64,000 nt of DNA from Sipunculus nudus (Eukaryota > Annelida > Sipuncula > Golfingiida > Sipunculidae), in contig CM049306.1 of the NCBI GenBank assembly GCA_026874595.1, positions 14,715,019 through 14,779,018 on the forward strand. The letters run 5' to 3'. The notes below the pieces were generated by a model, which was not told the DNA's origin, did no database searches, and was given only the letters and a program-made list of their open reading frames with translations. Each line of letters starts with the position of its first letter. Within the stretch, counting starts at the first letter, position 1. This document shows, in pieces, positions 25,719-36,842 of this stretch. A program made the translations under genes and the position numbers.

Positions 25719-26882
25719 ACTAGAATACGGGTAACCGACAAGTGACTACATGTATCTGCCAAAATTGGATAGTGAGGCATGGATTGAGTGGCAAGGGGAA
25801 ATAGAGTGAGGTATGTTGCATATTAGCATGGATGTCTGCAGCCTAAATGTTTATGTAGGTTGTGCCACCTACCACAAATCCAGAAAGCTGTCCAAGTTGT
25901 ATACACATGCAAAATTTTAGGCAGAAAAGTCAAACCACTACATGTATATGAGCGATTTTTGCCCATGGCAGACAAACACTGTGCAAAAATCTTTGCAGGT
26001 AACCCCTCCAGTTTTGTGTATGATAAAGACCTATGTGAGATCTAAACACATGCACAATTTTGGCCCAATCGGTCAAATGGTTCCTGAGATATGAGCTTGG
26101 ATGTGTCCAGCGTTAACTTGAATGTAGGTGGCGCCACCTGTCATAAATCAAGAAAGCTGTCTACGATGTATAAACCTGCAAAATTTTAGGCAGTTATGTT
26201 GAACCACTACAGAGAAATGAGTAATTTTAGGCCACGGCAGACTAACAGACAGACGCTGTGCAAACATTGTTACAGGTGGCGCCACCATTTTTTGTGTATG
26301 TTACAGAGCTATCAAAGGGCTACATTTGTAAAAATTTTATTTCCTGATCGGTCAAACGGTTCCCGAGATAAAAGCTTGGATGTCATCAGCGTGAAAGTGA
26401 ACGTAGGTGGCGCCACCTTCATAAAATCAAGAAAGCTATCCTGGATGTATACACATGACGAATTTCAGGTGAATTAGTCAATTCACTGCAGAGATATGAG
26501 TGATTTTAACCAAAGGCAGATGAACAGATGGACACTGTGCAAACATGGTTACAGGTGGCGCCACCATTTTTTGTGTATGTTATAAAGCAATCCAAGGGCT
26601 ACATTTGTATCAATTTTATTTCCTGATCGGTCAAACGGTTCCCGAGATATGAGGGTTTATGAGTGGAAACAGACCCACAAATGGACACTGGATAGAGAGG
26701 AAAGGTCAGAGGTCAATGCAAATTGGTTAGGCACCAGTTCACATGTGACCCGATAATAGGTGTAAGTTTGGGAAATATCGGTCCATTAGTCTCCGAGGAG
26801 CTCTCTGGAAACGAACGCCGCCGCGGCGGAGGAACTCGGTCAAAAACATAGTATCCGCAAAACTTCGTTTTGGCGGATACAA
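25719..26882 (+). mobile_element. complete family C element inserted in the A element
   Basis: Left end: ACTAGAATACGGGTAACCGA, then GTGTATC. Right end: a CGCCGCCGCGGCGGA patch (near 26817) and the hairpin 26851-26880 (GTATCCGC...GGCGGATAC), then AA. Two or three 278-bp monomers lie between, with exact AGGTGGCGCCACC at 26127, 26274, 26404 and 26554. The flanks, 'caaaaatagagaaaaatg...' and 'aaatacaggtggctcc', are the two halves of one A monomer, which fixes both boundaries to within a few bases. The element is 1,164 bp with no coding capacity. Confidence 0.85.
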
Positions 26883-26884
26883 AA

Positions 26885-29850
26885 ATACAGGTGGCTCCAT
26901 CAGTCTGCAGAAACTAATAAAAACACTTAATGGTCAATATCCATGCAAAAAATCATGGTGATCTCTGCATTAGTTGTTCAGATACTTCAGTTTTTGTATC
27001 AAATTGTCCATTATTCTGAGGGATACTTCATAATCCTATAGCTTGAAGGATATGGGTAACAGAGACCTAATTTCAAGTTTCCACAGGCACCTTTCATGGG
27101 CCTCCTTGCATGACCAGAATGAAGATTCTAGGTCCAGTTGTTGCGATTTGTACCCTGTTGACAGATAACCACATCTTTAAAGGTCTCAAAAAAAAGAAAA
27201 AAATTTGTAAAAATTTGAAAAAAAAATAGAGGTGGCACACCCAGTCTGCAGAAACTGATGGAACAGCTCATGATCAATATGTATGCCAAAAATCATGACC
27301 ATCAGTGTTGTAGTTATTGAAATACTGCAGATTTTGTATCAAATTTTCCATTATTCTGGGGGGGGGGGGTATTTTGGACCCATACAGCTCAAAGAATATG
27401 GGTAACAGAGACCTAATTTCAAGTTTCCATGGAGACTTTTCATGGGTCTCCCTGTGTGTCAAGAATGAAGATTCTTGGTCCAGTTTTTATGATTTGTGCC
27501 CTGTTAACAGATGTTCATATCTTTAAAGGTCTCAAAAATACAGAAAAATTTCGTAAAAAAAACCGAACAAATACAGGTGGTGCCACCAGTCTGCAGAAAC
27601 TTATGAAACACTCCATGATCAATATCCATGCAAACAATTATGGTTATCTCTGCATTAGTTGTTCAGATACTTTAGCTTTTGTATCAAATTTTCCATTATT
27701 CTGAGCTGTTCTTTGGAGTGCCATAGCTCAAAGGATATGGGTAACAGAGACCAAATTTCAGGTTTCCATGGAGACTTATCATGGGTCTCCCTGTCTGTCA
27801 AGAACGAAGATTCTAGGTCCAGTCGTTACGATTTGTACCCTGTTGACAGATAACTACATCCTTAAAGGTCTCAAAAATGGAGAAAACAATTCGTGAACAA
27901 TGAAAAATACAGGTGGCGCCACCAGTCTGCACAAACTGATGAAACATCTCATGATCAATATGTATGTCGAAAATCATGACCATCAGTGATGTAGTTAATG
28001 AGATATTGAAGTTTTTGTATGAAATTTTTGACTATTCTGGGGGGTAATTTTGGGCCCCATAGCTCGAAGGATATGGGTAACAGAGACCTAATTTCTGGTT
28101 TCCATGGAGACTTTTCATAGGTCTCTCAGTGTGTCGAAAATGAAGATTCTAGGTCCAGTCGTTACGATTTGTGCCACGCTAACAGATGACAGCATCCTCA
28201 AAGGTCTCAAAAATAGAGGAAAAAATCGTAAAAAATCAAACAGTACAGGTGGCGCCACCAGTTTGCAGGAACTGATCGAACATCTCATGATCAATATGTA
28301 TGCCAAAAATGAAGACCATCAGTGATGTAGTTATTGAGATATTGAAGTTTTTGTATGAAATTTTTTACTATTCTGGGGGGTACTTTGGGGCCCCATAGCT
28401 CAAAGGATATGGGTAACAGAGACCTAATTTCTGGGTTCCAAGGAGATTTTTCATGGACCTCTCAGTGTGTAAAGAATTAAGATTCTAAGTCCAGTCTTTA
28501 TGATTTGTGCCATGTTAACAGATGTTCACATATTTAAAGGTCTCAAAAATAGAGAAAAAAATTCGTAAAAAATCGAAAAATACAGGTGGCGCCACCAGTC
28601 TGCAGGAAGTGATGTAACATCTCATGATCAATATGTATGTCAAAAATCATGACCATCAGTCAAGTAGTTAATGAGATATTGAAGTTTTTGTATGAAATTT
28701 TTGACTTTTCTGGGGGGTACTTTGGGGCCCCATAGCTCGAAGGATATGGGTAACAGAGACCTAATTTCTGGTTTCCAAGGAGACTTATCATGGGTCTCCA
28801 TGTGTTTCAAGAACGAAGATTCTAGGTCCAGTCGTTACGATTTGTACCCTGTTGACAGATAACTTCATCCTTAAAGGTCTCAAAAATGGAGAAAACAATT
28901 CGTGAACATTGAAAATTACAGGTGGCGCCACCAGTCTGCACAAACTGATGAAACATCTCATCATCAATATGTATGTCGAAAATCATGACCATCAGTGATG
29001 TAGTTAATGAGATATTGAAGTTTTTGTATGAAATTTTTGACTATTCTGGGGGGTAATTTTGGGCCCCATAGCTCGAAGGATATGGGTAACAGAGACCTAA
29101 TTTCTGGTTTCCATGGAGACTTTTCATAGGTCTCTCAGTGTGTCGAAAATGAAGATTCTAGGTCCAGTCGTTACGATTTGTGCCACGCTAACAGATGACA
29201 GCATCCTCAAAGGTCTCAAAAATAGAGGAAAAAATCGTAAAAAATCAATCAGTACAGGTGGCGCCACCAGTCTGCAGGAACTGATTGAACATCTCATGAT
29301 CAATATGTATGCCAAAAATGAAGACCATCAGTGATGTAGTTATTGAGATATTGAAGTTTTTGTATGAAATTTTTTACTATTCTGGGGGGTACTTTGGGGC
29401 CCCATAGCTCAAAGGATATGGGTAACAGAGACCTAATTTCTGGTTTCCAAGGAGATTTTTCATGGACCTCTCAGTGTGTCAAGAATTAAGATTCTAAGTC
29501 CAGTCTTTATGATTTGTGCCTTGTTAACAGATGTTCACATTTTTAAAGGTCTCAAAAATAGAGAAAAAAATTCGTAAAAAATCGAAAAATACAGGTGGCG
29601 CCACCAGTCTGCAGGAAGTGATGTAACATCTCATGATCAATATGTATGCCAAAAATCATGACCATCAGTCAAGTAGTTAATGAGATATTGAAGTTTTTGT
29701 ATGAAATTTTTGACTTTTCTGGGGGGTACTTTGGGGCCACATAGCTCGAAGGATATGGGTAACAGAGACCTAATTTCTGGTTTCCAAGGAGATTTTTTAT
29801 GGACCTCTCAGAATCCCAAGTTACAAGGTTCTAGGTCCAGCGGTTACGAT
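26885..29850 (+). repeat. 336-bp tandem array of family A
   Basis: ACAGGTGG sites lie at about 26887, 27231, 27573, 27909, 28244, 28581, 28917, 29253 and 29590, giving spacings of 335-344 bp. Each monomer carries the palindrome (exact GGTGGCGCCACC in most later monomers), 'ccatagctc...aggatatgggtaacagagacc' and 'gattctaggtccag'. The short plus-strand open frames repeat with the monomer. Confidence 0.92.
27770..29787 (+). repeat. higher-order repeat: two 1,009-bp trimers
   Basis: The stretch around 28104-28325 recurs at 29113-29334, offset exactly 1,009 bp (three monomers), with only a few differences. The flanking monomers show the same offset (for instance 'ggagaaaacaattcgtgaaca' near 27880 and 28890). 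Neighbouring monomers within a trimer differ more. This is alphoid-like higher-order structure inside a mobile element. Confidence 0.85.
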
Positions 29851-29945
29851 TTGTGCCTGGTTAACGGACGGACAGACGGACAGACGGACGACGGACAAAG
29901 AGTGATCGCTATAGCTCAGATGACTTTCAGTCAGCTGAGCTAAAA

Positions 29946-30096
29946 ACTAAATCTGAGAGTTTTTCAGAATACTGATTATTTGTAAAAAACTGGTGATGCT
30001 GGCTCCTATTGTTTTTGAGTTAGCTATGTACAGACAACGCACGACGCAATGACGGACGCCGCCGCATCATCGCATAAACTCGCAGGTTCACTAAAA
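29946..30096 (+). mobile_element. family B right-end fragment
   Basis: Starts mid-monomer ('gagagtttttcaga...actgattatttgta') and ends with the B terminus, CATCGCATAAACTCGCAGGT then TCACTAAAAA. It directly follows the A element and probably belonged to a B unit disrupted by it. Confidence 0.7.
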
Positions 30097-30925
30097 ATAT
30101 ATCAAATAATGCTTGTGAAAACTTAATACTGATAAGAGTGTTTGTCAATGTATATGGCTGTTCTCTTGATAGCCAGAGATTCATTATGGCACAGAAAGTC
30201 AGAGCAACCTCACAACAACTGTAAAATATTTTAAGTTGTTCGTTTTAAGAACTAGTTGTGTTATGTGACTTATCATTGGCAAACTGGACACATCAGTGTG
30301 TGACAATAAACCACTTCTGAAGTAAGTCAAGCTTAAGTCACAAACTTTACAAACACTGAAGGTAGCTGTGTTTGTGTACTGTACTTTGGCACTTAATTGG
30401 AAACCTATTTCACAGATAAGAAGGGTGAGACAATAGATCAGTGGGATTGAATAAGGACCCAGCAGTTCAAGAACATCTCATTATTCACTTTACTTGGCTC
30501 ACTTCTTGGGCATGGACTTTGGCAAGCAGGATTCTTAAACAATATGAAAGAAATTTTACGTATACAGTGAGAAACAGCAATAAAAAATGATAAATACAGC
30601 ATCAAAGGATGACAATTCCCCAAACCTTTGTTTCTAGTGATGTAAACAGATTCTCCAGATGTCAAACATAGGGTCATATTTATCAACAGCATACTTGAGG
30701 GTCTGATGATGACTCATTCAAGGACTTTTTGTCAACATTCTTTCTCAAAAACAGAAGGCTTCCCAGAAATAAGAGAATGAAAACAAGCAGATAGATCACA
30801 AAACACTAGAAATCAACAGCTGTCTTTGTATTCAAATCAATGATTGCTCCAACCAGGTTTCAAGAGGATGTCTGCCCTCAGACGCTCCTCTTCAATTAAT
30901 AAAAACACTGCCAACTAACCTCACT
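30097..30925. other. intronic sequence, nothing recognised
   Basis: No exon, RNA gene or repeat family was recognised. The minus-strand open frame at 30438-30692 has no motif or splice support. Confidence 0.4.
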
Positions 30926-31829
30926 AAGGGACCCATGGGTCATGACGCTCAGCTGTTATATATGATCATAAAATATGATTTGGAAGAGGAGGTAGGCAAA
31001 TGCTGGTTTTGTGTGATAATATAAGCTGTATTATGAGTTGATGGGGTTTAACTCAATTTATGTAAGATTTTGATAAGATCTTTGGAGACAGGGAAGAGGA
31101 CTGATGTCATTTATATTATTTACAGTTGGAAATGGTGAGCTTTTGTCACATAGGTTTTGACTTGGCCTTATAACTTTATCTACACTGCAGTAGAATTATT
31201 TGAAAAAAAAACTGTCCATTATCAGTCATGTTAAATATGCTTTTTACAAATGAGATAACTGTTATTTAATAATAACAGGTTACCCCTACCCAAGAGTAGC
31301 ACTAGCACAAATAATATAAGTTAAAATATTTATAAAATATTAATAACAAATATTGTGTCAGATATAATTTAAATTAAAAATAATAACAGTATCATCCGAA
31401 AAGATTTTCATAATAATATTATCAAAATAAATGATTATTAAAATAATATTAAAGAATATATTCATGAATGCATTCTTGAGTACATTTTGAAAGTATTTGC
31501 ATTTGTATTCAAATATTTTCATTTTTACCTGTATTCCTGTTCTTATGCAAAAGGTTCAGCTAAACAAAGTTCTTGAGAATCCAGAATATACAAATTTCAC
31601 AAAATTAAATAATGATCATAAGTACCTGGTTTTATGACTTTAATTAATATTAAAAAAATAAAACTATTATATTCACTTTGGACTACTTTCACATCAATCT
31701 ATGCACCAGACATAGCAAGAGTCTTATGACAATTATTAACATTACAGAAATCATAATGAGAACTTGTCTAAGATCTGATTTTTTATCATATTCAAATATT
31801 TTTATTTTTAAAAATCTTTATCAGAAAAT

Positions 31830-33100
31830 ATACACAGATGTATTTATTTTTTCTTAAAATATATCTTTAAAATTTGCATAATAATAAATATCTGAAAATA
31901 ACACTTGATTCAGGAAAACTTGTACACATTGGATCGGAAACAGCAATGCAATTAAAGAATGCAACTAATGCAACATATCTGGTTGGGGGAGGGGGGGGGG
32001 GGGGTGGGGATGGGGGAGGTCAGGGTTGCCACGTGATTCTACATATGTGAGAGCAGTGTTGCATCACTAATACGTTTACCCAGGCAAGGCTGTAGGGACC
32101 AGACATGGCTGGAGGTTCAAAATGTAAATACATTAGTGCCTCAGAAAAACTTCAATAAATAAAATAATTTTTAAGCTTTTACTTTCAAATTTTAGAATTT
32201 AACAAATTAAATATATATATATAAACCAACTGTGAAAGTAAATCAAATGATCTTACAAGAAAGAAACATGCCATGGTCAAACTTGGGCAAAATTTAAGGT
32301 ACCAAATTTATATTTATTATACAATTAAATTTTGATTAACTAAAGTTGTATTACTGAATAAAAGGCCCTAGGTTTAACATTTTTGGTCTTAAGTGACCAA
32401 ATATCTTCCCTGATTTTTTTACAAAGTCCATAATGTTTAGGCCCATAACTTTTTTAAATTATATAATACAGACTTAATTTCTGGCATGTACATAGTAATT
32501 ATACAGAGGAATATTTATGGTAAATATGAAGAAAACCAGATGAGTGGTTTTGATATTAGGCAGTCCTGAAGTATGAAAATAGATTTTTAATAGAAACACA
32601 GATGTATTTATTTTTTTTAAACATATATTTTTTTTTAAATTTGCAAAATAATAAATATCTGAAATAACACTTAATTCAGGATTGGAAAAGTTGTATACAC
32701 TGGATCGGAAACAGCAATTGGTTAAAGAATGCAAGTAATGCAACATAGCTGGTTTGGGGGGGGGGGGGGGGGGGGAGGGCAGGGCAGGGTTGCCACATGT
32801 GATTCTACATTTGTAAAAGCAGTGTTGCATCACTAATACATTTTCCCAAACAAGGCTGTAGGGATCAGACATGGCTGGTCTGGAGGTTCAAAAAGTAAAT
32901 ACATTAGAGCCTCAGAAAAACTTCAATTACTAGAATAATTTTTAAGCTTTTACTTTCAAATTTCAGAATTTAACAGATTAAATCTATATATATATACGGA
33001 CTGTGAAAAGTAAATCAAATGATCTTACAAGAAAAAAAGTTCCATGGTCAAACTTGGGCAAAATTTACAATACCAATTTGACATTTTTGCCAATATTTAA
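31830..33100 (+). repeat. about 765-bp direct duplication with G-runs
   Basis: The segment beginning 'acacagatgtatttatttttt' at about 31831 recurs at about 32595, and the two copies stay alignable for over 500 bp. Both contain a long G-run (about 31985-32013, and 32755-32776), 'ttggatcggaaacagcaat' and 'ggctgtaggga...cagacatggctgg'. The second copy is cut by the inner A element at 33101. Confidence 0.8.
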
Positions 33101-35660
33101 AACAAGGGACCCATGGGTCACAGCGCTCACCTTAAGTTTGAAATATTTGCAAATGCAAAATATTCTATTTTAATGTTTTTCATTTATATAAGCATATGAG
33201 AAGCTAAGAGGAAAGAGGCCCTCCTACTTGGTTATAGTAAAGTTCTAAATATATGATTGCAAACTAATACTCTGACAAGACTGTCATGAAGAAAAACAGT
33301 AAAAGTTTTGAGATACTGTGATGCATATGAAAAATTTACAGATGGACAGGCCAGTGGACAGAATGGACTTTATTTCACTTTCAAGGGAATAATGCATTTA
33401 AGTTTATATATAAGCCTATTATTTAAGCATATCCACTTTTTCCATTAAAAAATAGTTTTTATCTGATTATTTATTTTATTTACAAATTTTATAAATTTGT
33501 ATTATAAAAACACTGAAAATATAAGTTAAAATATTAGAATTCTAAGTTGCAATCATTATATATCTAGAGTGTAGCTCATATTGGGTCATATTATGCATAC
33601 ACATATATTGTTATTATTTTTAAATCACAAATGTTTAAACTGAATTTAAAAGAAATAATGCCACAACATGGCATCTACAAGATTATTCCTTCAATCACTA
33701 ATAAAAAGTTTTGCACATTGGAGTTTTCAGTACATGCTTAATCTTATTCACCGAAATAAAATAAAAGATTCAGTAAATTTAAAATAAAAACATCTTTTCA
33801 AATAAAGTATACACACTGTTGGTTGAATGAGGGACAAACAATATCATTATGCTAATTACAATCTAAGCTATAATTTATTACTGGAATTAATAGTCCATTT
33901 CACACCTGGTGAAGTTTTTACTCTTCTCAAGTAAGGAATTTCTTATTTGATGAACATCCACACTTTCATAGCAATACACCACTTTGTGGACACAATTAAA
34001 TGTGCACTTAAATCATTGTAACCCTGGTGGTAAATACAAAATCTAAAATGTAGCATTGCATAGCCAAGAATAAAATGAAATACAGAAAATTATAACATTC
34101 ACCTAGTTAATGCACCATCTTGGGGGGGTGGGTGGGTGTACAGGGCAGAGGGGAAGCCTGCTAGTAGTGGCCAAGCTGAGCCAAGGCAAGCTGCATGGGG
34201 TGGGTTACATAATGCATGTGAAGGCTGTACTACTAGGTGGGCTAGATGTAAACAACACTTGACACGGTGTGTGAAAACTTGAATGAAAGCTACTCTTTTC
34301 AATCAATTCCTTTGAAATTTCAGATTTTAAAAGATTAAATCCTTATGTATATATGCTGTGATAATTAAATCAACAGTGCTTACAGGGAAAAAACGTGCCA
34401 TTGCCAAAGTTGGACAAAATTTAAGGTATTGATTTTTTATTTATGCTAATAACTTCAGATCTAATTTTGGGTAAACAATTGAATCTTGATTAAATAAAGT
34501 TATATTCCTGAAAAAAAGTATCCAGCTTCAGCAATTCTAATCTTAGGTGAGTAAATATATTTCTTGATTTTTTAAAAAGTGCATTACGTTTGGGCCCATA
34601 ACTTAAAACAATTACGCAATACTGACATCATTTCTGGCATGTGCATAGCGAATGTATAGAAAAATATGTATATTATATATGATCAAAGTCAGATCAGTGG
34701 TTTTGATATTAGGCAGTCTTACAGTGGAACAATGGGTTTTTAATGGAAAAATGAAGTTTTTCATTAATATTTCGAAGGAATTAAGTCCTAGTGACCAAAT
34801 TCTTGGCATGGTAGGGGATTTTGGAGACATCTAACTGTATGCTATATTTAAGGAACTTAGAGCTGAAGCTGGGGAGCTGAGCTCTAGCAAACTGCATAAC
34901 ACTAGCTTGGTGTAAACTTGATGTGACATGGTGCTTGAAGACTTGAATAAAATCTACAGTTTTTTATCAACTGGTTTCAAATTTTTGTTGTTAACAGACA
35001 AAATGCTAACAAAAACATTCTGTGAAAATTAAACCCACAGTATTTACAGGAAAAAAACGTGCCATGGTCAAACTCCGGCAAAATTTAAGGTACAGTTTTT
35101 GCCAATATTTAAAAAAAATTAATAGATTTTGATCTAATTTTTGGTATACAATTAAATTTTGATCAATTAAAGTTGTATTACTGAAAAAAAGTCCCTACCT
35201 TTAACACTTTTGGTCTTAAGTGACCAAACATCTTTCCTGATTTGTTTACAAAGTCCATTATGCTTGGGCCCATTACTTTTTAAAATTAAATAATACTGAT
35301 TTAATTTCTGGCATGTACATAGGAACTATATATAGGAATATTTATGGTAAATATAAAGAAAACCAGATGAGTGGTTTTGATATAAGGCAGTCCTGAAGTG
35401 TGAAAATAGATTTCTAATAAAAAAAATTGAGGTTTTTCCTTAATTTCTCAAAGGAACGAAGTCGCAAAGACCCAGTTTTCGGCTTAGTAGGAGATCTTGG
35501 GGACATCTAACATTATGCCGAATTTTGGATTCCTAGGTCTTAAGGTTTTAAAACGTGCCACATCTACGGACGGACGGACGGACGGCAAGACAGACGGACG
35601 GACGACGGACAATGGACCACGACTCTAGCTCAGATGACTTATAGTCAGCTGAGCTAAAAA
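33101..35660 (+). mobile_element. family A element (inner), nested in another A element
   Basis: Left end AACAAGGGACCCATGGGTCA, then CAGCGCTCA. Right end a (GACG)n tract near 35571-35610 and the hairpin 35626-35656, then AAAA. About 2.56 kb with no coding capacity. Confidence 0.8.
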
Positions 35661-36424
35661 TTTAACAGATTTTGCTCTAATTTTTGGTATACAATTAAAT
35701 TTTGATTAATTAAAGTTTTTGATTAATTAGGGACTTTTTTTTCAGATTACAATTTTGATTAATTAAAGTTGTAATACTGAAAAAAAATCCCTAGCTTTAA
35801 GACTTTTTCTCTCAAGTGACCAAATATCTTTTCTGATTTTTACAAAGTTAATTATGTTTAAGCCCATAACTTTTTTAAATTATATAATACTGACTTAATT
35901 TCTGGCATGTACAAAGGAACTATATAGAGGAATATTTATGGTAAATATGATCAAAGTCAGATCAGTGGTTTTGATATTAGGCAGTCCTGATGTGTAAAAA
36001 TAGATTTTTAATAAAAAATTGAGGTTTTTCCTTCATATCTCGAAGGAACAGAGTCCTATTGACCTAATTTTCAGCATGGTAGAAGATTTTTGGGACATCT
36101 AACTGTGTGCCTAATTTCAGATTCGTAGGTCCAATCGTGTCGAAACATGCCAGTCTTACGGACAGACATACGGACAGATGGACGGACGGACAATGGACCA
36201 TGACTATAGCTCAGATGACTTATAGTCAGCTGAGCTAAAACAACTTTAAGGTGACTGAGTAAATGTATGATTGATTAATATAAATCAATGTCTTATGATG
36301 TCAATAAGAGTCTGAATGGACCCATTTTCAGTAATTTCATATCATAAGTCTCTCAATTAACTATTTGATATAAACTATTTAAATTATCAAAATGAAGAAC
36401 ACAGAATAACATATATATATATAT

Positions 36425-36469
36425 AGAGAGAGAGAAAGAGATAGAGAGACAGACAGACAGACAGAGAGC

Positions 36470-36495
<26 letters not shown>
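36425..36495 (+). repeat. (GA)n microsatellite
   Basis: GAGA-dominated tract with CAGACAGACA interruptions, preceded by a short TA run. It produces long artificial open frames rich in Ser/Leu or Tyr/Ile on the other strand. Confidence 0.9.
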
Positions 36496-36500
<5 letters not shown>

Positions 36501-36524
36501 AATGGTATACACCAAAAAGTCGGT

Positions 36525-36526
<2 letters not shown>

Positions 36527-36578
<52 letters not shown>

Positions 36579-36591
36579 TATATATATATAG
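36527..36591 (+). repeat. (TA)n microsatellite
   Basis: ACACACATA followed by an almost pure TA run. It abuts the left side of the Penelope-like tail, whose right side also ends in TATATATA. Confidence 0.92.
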
Positions 36592-36595
36592 AACG

Positions 36596-36842
36596 CATGT
36601 AGCCGTGTTAGTCTCTTAGTGTATAGAAAACAGGATGAAGACGCCTTAGTGTTGACTAACTGTTTACAAACAATTTCTAGAAATTATGGTCATTAAAAAT
36701 TGTTTATCTAACATATATATACAGCCGATTTCTATACCTTTCCACTTGACACCTGATGAAAAAGCTATAAGCTTCAAAAGCTCGTGGTTGAATTAAACAG
36801 TTAATCAACAATAAGGCGTCTTCATTCTGTTTTCTATATATA
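36596..36842 (+). mobile_element. Penelope-like or similar retroelement tail with hammerhead-like core
   Basis: Inverted arms of about 40 bp (from 36622, 'atagaaaacaggatgaagac', and its complement ending at about 36837) enclose about 130 bp. Inside are CTGATGA (36753-36759), a small stem AAGC-TATAA-GCTT (36762-36774) and CAAAAGCTCGTG. In hammerhead-type motifs CTGATGA, stem II and GAAA follow in this order; here the GAAA is CAAAA, as if a CpG had decayed. The upstream GTAGCCGTGTTAGTC is typical of a widespread retroelement tail. A resemblance by eye only; self-cleavage looks lost. Confidence 0.4.

Larger units (their letters stand above)
25536..29945 (+). mobile_element. complete family A element (3.24 kb plus a C insertion)
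   Basis: Left end: AACAAGTGACCCATGGGTCA with the 12-bp perfect palindrome GACCCATGGGTC, then CGCTCAGCTGA. Right end: a (GACG)-rich tract at about 29860-29895 and the 31-nt hairpin 29912-29942, then AAAA. GCTCAGCTGA at the left is the inverted complement of TCAGCTGAGC at the right. The interior is a 336-bp tandem array. A C element (25719-26882) sits within a monomer. No transposase, Rep or helicase is encoded, so the element is non-autonomous. Confidence 0.82.
30926..36241 (+). mobile_element. family A element (outer), split by a second A element
   Basis: Left end with GGGACCCATGGGTCATGACG and GCTCAGCTG. Right hairpin at 36207-36237 after a GACGGACGGAC tract. It belongs to the longer A subfamily, whose monomer contains 'tctggcatgtacatagg', 'ggttttgatattaggcag' and 'gggacatctaac'. 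The sequence before 33101 ('tttgccaatatttaaa') continues after 35660 ('tttaacagattttgctctaat') as in uninterrupted copies, which shows the insertion. Confidence 0.75.

Noticed and set aside
28104-28325. 73-codon open frame, nearly identical to one at 29113-29334, starting METFHRSL
   Set aside because: It is part of the 336-bp tandem monomer and recurs only because the trimer is duplicated. The monomer length is close to a multiple of three, which keeps frames open. No domain or codon signal.
36353-36598. Minus-strand open frames rich in Tyr/Ile and Ser/Leu
   Set aside because: Products of the (TA)n and (GA)n microsatellites.
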